NCBI GenBank assembly: GCA_002347405.1
Contig: DDXB01000066.1
Span: 89,666 to 153,665 of the forward strand
DNA from: Rhodocyclaceae bacterium UBA2271
GTDB taxonomy: Bacteria; Pseudomonadota; Gammaproteobacteria; Burkholderiales; Rhodocyclaceae
DNA: 64,000 bases
Direction of reading: 5' to 3'
The notes beneath the pieces were generated by a model that saw only the letters and a list, made by a program, of their open reading frames with translations, made no database searches and had not been told where the DNA came from. Below are positions 61,894 to 64,000 of this stretch, piece after piece. The first letter of the stretch is position 1. The number at the start of each line of letters is the position of its first letter. A program made the translations under genes and the position numbers.

Positions 61894-62657
61894 ACACGCC
61901 GATTTCCGAAGACGATCTCCACGCCTATGCCGATGGCCAGTTGTCGCCGGAGCGGCAGACGCAGGTGGCAGCCTGGCTGGCGGTGCACCCTGAACAGCGG
62001 GCCCAGGTCGATGCGTGGCGGGCACAGGTGGTGGTGCTCCACCGTGAGTTCGACGCGGTGCTGGATGAACCGGTGCCGGCACGTCTGTTGCCACCACCAG
62101 CCGAGGACCACTGGTTCAATGCGCGCAAGGCGGCGGCGGTGGCCTGGTTGATGCTGGGCGGCGTGGTCGGGTTTTTCCTGCGCGGCGAAACTACGCCGGA
62201 ATCGCATCCACTGCCTGTCGCGACGAGCAGCCTGCCACGTCAGGCGGCGATTGCCCATGCGGTCTTCGTGCCCGAGGTGCGTCACCCGGTGGAGGTCGGC
62301 GCCGATCAGGAAGCCCATCTGGTGGCCTGGCTGTCGAAGCGGCTGGGCAGCGAACTGAAACCGCCGCAACTCGATGCAGTTGGCTATAAGTTGGTGGGTG
62401 GCCGGCTGTTGCCGGGCGACAGCAAAAAGGGCGTCGCCCAGTTCATGTACGAGAACGTCAACCGCGACCGCCTGACCCTGTACGTGCAGCCGGATGCCCC
62501 CGCAGCAGACGGCACTGGCTTCCGCTATGCGCGCGAGGACGGCATCGACGTTTTTTACTGGGTGGATGGAAAATTCGGCTACGCGATCTCGGGCAGTACG
62601 GGGCGTGACGACATGCTGCGGTTGGCCACCCTGGTCTATCGGCAACACGGCAAGTAG
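61890..62657 (+). CDS. Anti-sigma factor, membrane-anchored
   Basis: 255 residues. N-terminal sigma-binding part (SEDDLHAYADGQLSPERQTQ, PEQRAQVDAWRAQVVVLHRE), a single helix near residue 92-107 (AAAVAWLMLGGVVGFFL), then a periplasmic domain with HPVEVGADQEAHLVAWLSKR, LKPPQLDAVGYKLVGGRLLP and VFYWVDGKFGYAISG. No zinc His-x3-Cys-x2-Cys motif is seen. Similar to RsiW/ChrR-like transmembrane anti-sigma proteins; the inducing stress is unknown. Confidence 0.85.
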   Translation: MNTPISEDDLHAYADGQLSPERQTQVAAWLAVHPEQRAQVDAWRAQVVVLHREFDAVLDEPVPARLLPPPAEDHWFNARKAAAVAWLMLGGVVGFFLRGETTPESHPLPVATSSLPRQAAIAHAVFVPEVRHPVEVGADQEAHLVAWLSKRLGSELKPPQLDAVGYKLVGGRLLPGDSKKGVAQFMYENVNRDRLTLYVQPDAPAADGTGFRYAREDGIDVFYWVDGKFGYAISGSTGRDDMLRLATLVYRQHGK

Positions 62658-62689
62658 CGGCTAACCTGGCGTACCCATGCGGGTATTTC

Positions 62690-62731
62690 TTACCCGCTGC
62701 GGGGTACGCCGTCCCACCAGCGCCGACATTC
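62690..62731 (+). repeat. Dispersed repeat, short form with 5' hairpin
   Basis: TACCCGCTGCGGGGTA hairpin, then GCCGTCCCACCAGCGCCGAC and ATT; one mismatch in the core. It ends 23 bp before the argS ATG. Confidence 0.75.
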
Positions 62732-62739
62732 CTGGGCGC

Positions 62740-62745
62740 TATAAT
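62740..62745 (+). promoter_or_regulatory. TATAAT -10 for argS
   Basis: Perfect TATAAT 8 bp before the argS ATG; no clear -35. The transcript would have almost no leader. Confidence 0.35.
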
Positions 62746-62753
62746 CCCCGACC

Positions 62754-64000
62754 ATGCCCACCTTACCTGCCGACATCAAGACCCATCTCGCCGATCTGCT
62801 GCGCGCTGCGCTGGCGAGCGTGGCGCCCGGCACGAGCGCCGAGATCCATCTCGAACGCCCGCGCGACGCCAGCCATGGCGACTTTGCCAGCAATCTGGCG
62901 CTGCAACTGGCGCGCACACTGAAGCAAAACCCGCGGCAGATTGCCGAGCGGCTGGTACGCGAATTGCCTCCCTCGGCGTGGCTGACCAAGGCCGAGGTCG
63001 CCGGCGCCGGCTTCATCAATCTGACGGTCGTGCCGGCGGCGAAGACCGCAGTGGTTGCCGCCGTGCTGGCGCTGGGCGATGATTTCGGGCGCGGTGCCAA
63101 GAAACCCGGCAAGCTGCAGGTCGAGTTCGTTTCGGCCAACCCGACCGGCCCGCTGCATGTTGGCCATGGCCGAGGCGCGGCCTACGGCGCTAGCCTGGCC
63201 AATCTGCTGGCGTTTGCCGGTCACACCGTCTGCCGTGAATACTATGTGAACGATGCCGGCCGCCAGATGGACATCCTGGCGGTGTCGACCTGGCTGCGCT
63301 ATCTGGACCTGTTCGGCGAGCGCGTGGCTTTCCCGCCCAACGCCTATCAGGGCGAATATGTGCGTGACATGGCCATGCAGATCCGCACCGCCCATGCCGA
63401 TCGCTACGTACATCCGATCGTCGCCGTACTGGCCTGCGTGCCGCCGGCGGAAGCGGATGCCGAGGCCCATCTCGACGGCCTGATCGCCGCCGCGAAAGAC
63501 CTGTTGGGCGAGGAGTGGCATTACATCCACCAGCATGTACTCGCCGAGCAGATCGCCGACTGTCGCGAAGACCTCGAAGCCTACGGCGTGCATTTCGATT
63601 GCTGGTTCTCGGAGCGTTCGCTTTACGATACCGGCATGGTGGCGCAGGCGGTGGGCGCGCTCGAAAAGCGCGGCCACATCTATGTGCAGGACGGCGCCAA
63701 GTGGTTCCGTTCAACCCATTTCAGCGACGAGAAGGATCGCGTCGTGCAGCGCGAAAATGGGCTCTATACCTATTTCGCCTCTGATATCGCCTACCACTGC
63801 AACAAGCTCGAACGCGGTTTCACGAAGCTCGTCGACATCTGGGGCGCCGACCATCACGGCTACATCCCGCGCGTGCGGGGCGCGCTGCAGGCCCTCGAAC
63901 TGGACGACAAGCTGCTCGATGTCGCCCTGGTGCAATTCGTCAGCCTGTTCCGCGGCACCGAGAAGGTGTCGATGTCGACGCGTGCCGGTTCCTACGTCAC
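62754..64000 (+). CDS. argS: Arginyl-tRNA synthetase (N-terminal part, runs off window)
   Basis: 415 residues visible. Arg-tRNA-synthetase N-terminal domain (LPADIKTHLADLLRAALASV, DASHGDFASNLALQLARTL), HIGH-type motif VSANPTGPLHVGHGRGAAYG near residue 127, YYVNDAGRQMDILAVSTWLR, YFASDIAYHCNKLERGFTKL, WGADHHGYIPRVRGALQAL, and the start of the KMSKS-like stretch EKVSMSTRAG just before the edge. Class I synthetase; open to the window end. Confidence 0.96.
   Translation, partial: MPTLPADIKTHLADLLRAALASVAPGTSAEIHLERPRDASHGDFASNLALQLARTLKQNPRQIAERLVRELPPSAWLTKAEVAGAGFINLTVVPAAKTAVVAAVLALGDDFGRGAKKPGKLQVEFVSANPTGPLHVGHGRGAAYGASLANLLAFAGHTVCREYYVNDAGRQMDILAVSTWLRYLDLFGERVAFPPNAYQGEYVRDMAMQIRTAHADRYVHPIVAVLACVPPAEADAEAHLDGLIAAAKDLLGEEWHYIHQHVLAEQIADCREDLEAYGVHFDCWFSERSLYDTGMVAQAVGALEKRGHIYVQDGAKWFRSTHFSDEKDRVVQRENGLYTYFASDIAYHCNKLERGFTKLVDIWGADHHGYIPRVRGALQALELDDKLLDVALVQFVSLFRGTEKVSMSTRAGSYV

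Overview
The window is high-GC proteobacterial chromosome. A betaproteobacterium, probably of the Rhodocyclales type, fits the gene content: anaerobic respiration genes, a sulfonate catabolic island, methylmalonyl-CoA mutase, and lgt/ilvD/argS housekeeping genes. This placement is inferred from gene content only. Genes cover almost the whole window. There is one intact tRNA gene (Met) and no rRNA or CRISPR array.

Layout. 1-5436: start of a methylmalonyl-CoA mutase gene (minus), divergent FCD-type GntR regulator, enoyl-CoA hydratase-like protein, HAD nucleotidase, and a FeoB-type iron transporter behind a Fur-box promoter. 5520-15208: a complete catabolic cluster for the C3 sulfonates 2,3-dihydroxypropanesulfonate and sulfolactate (ComC-like dehydrogenase, GntR/UTRA regulator, SuyAB, HpsN-like, SDR and zinc dehydrogenases, TRAP transporter). 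It is bracketed by two identical 61-bp direct repeats. 15393-23809: VOC protein, lgt, ilvD, CheZ-like protein, thioredoxin-domain protein behind an IscR-type site, small cytochrome c. 22514-27647: branched-chain amino-acid type ABC transporter. 27766-27915: a scar holding only the two outer ends of a lost paralogous respiratory locus. 27922-30397: cyclase and HDOD signalling genes. 30515-34994: arsenic operon (arsR, thioredoxin/DsbD-like protein, redox protein, arsC, ACR3, Cys-rich protein, ECF sigma factor). 35112-37788: DksA-like, Usp and SulP genes with a leader/terminator. 38008-40145: BrnTA with a decayed copy, and a Fic protein. 40302-42260: ArsP-like permease and a phosphodiesterase. 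42374-59325: respiratory oxyanion cluster. 59420-60787: tRNA-Met with a duplicated 3' fragment bounding a small toxin-antitoxin element. 60979-end: lipoprotein, ECF sigma/anti-sigma pair, argS.

The central system (42374-59325) encodes a Tat-exported molybdopterin enzyme most like the ArrA/ArxA (arsenate reductase/arsenite oxidase) group, its four-cluster ferredoxin subunit and a TorD chaperone. It also carries two paralogous copies of a triad: heptaheme cytochrome c, b561-type cytochrome b, and a periplasmic EB_dh-domain protein with an unusual CX3CH motif. Each triad sits behind its own sigma-54 promoter with its own type of inverted-repeat enhancer. One NtrC-type regulator is paired with a PhnD-like sensor protein and a kinase encoded divergently (AioXSR/ArxXSR-like). 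The other kinase/regulator pair is encoded inside the minus-strand array, behind an internal terminator. The layout suggests a two-step regulatory cascade.

A dispersed repeat family runs through the whole window: about 15 copies beginning GCCGTCCCGCC and ending GCGCCGACTTT, with variable middles. Copies lie at gene ends, and several lie in frame inside coding sequences (arsC, a Cys-rich ars gene, the ArsP-like permease, and the tail of a sensor kinase).
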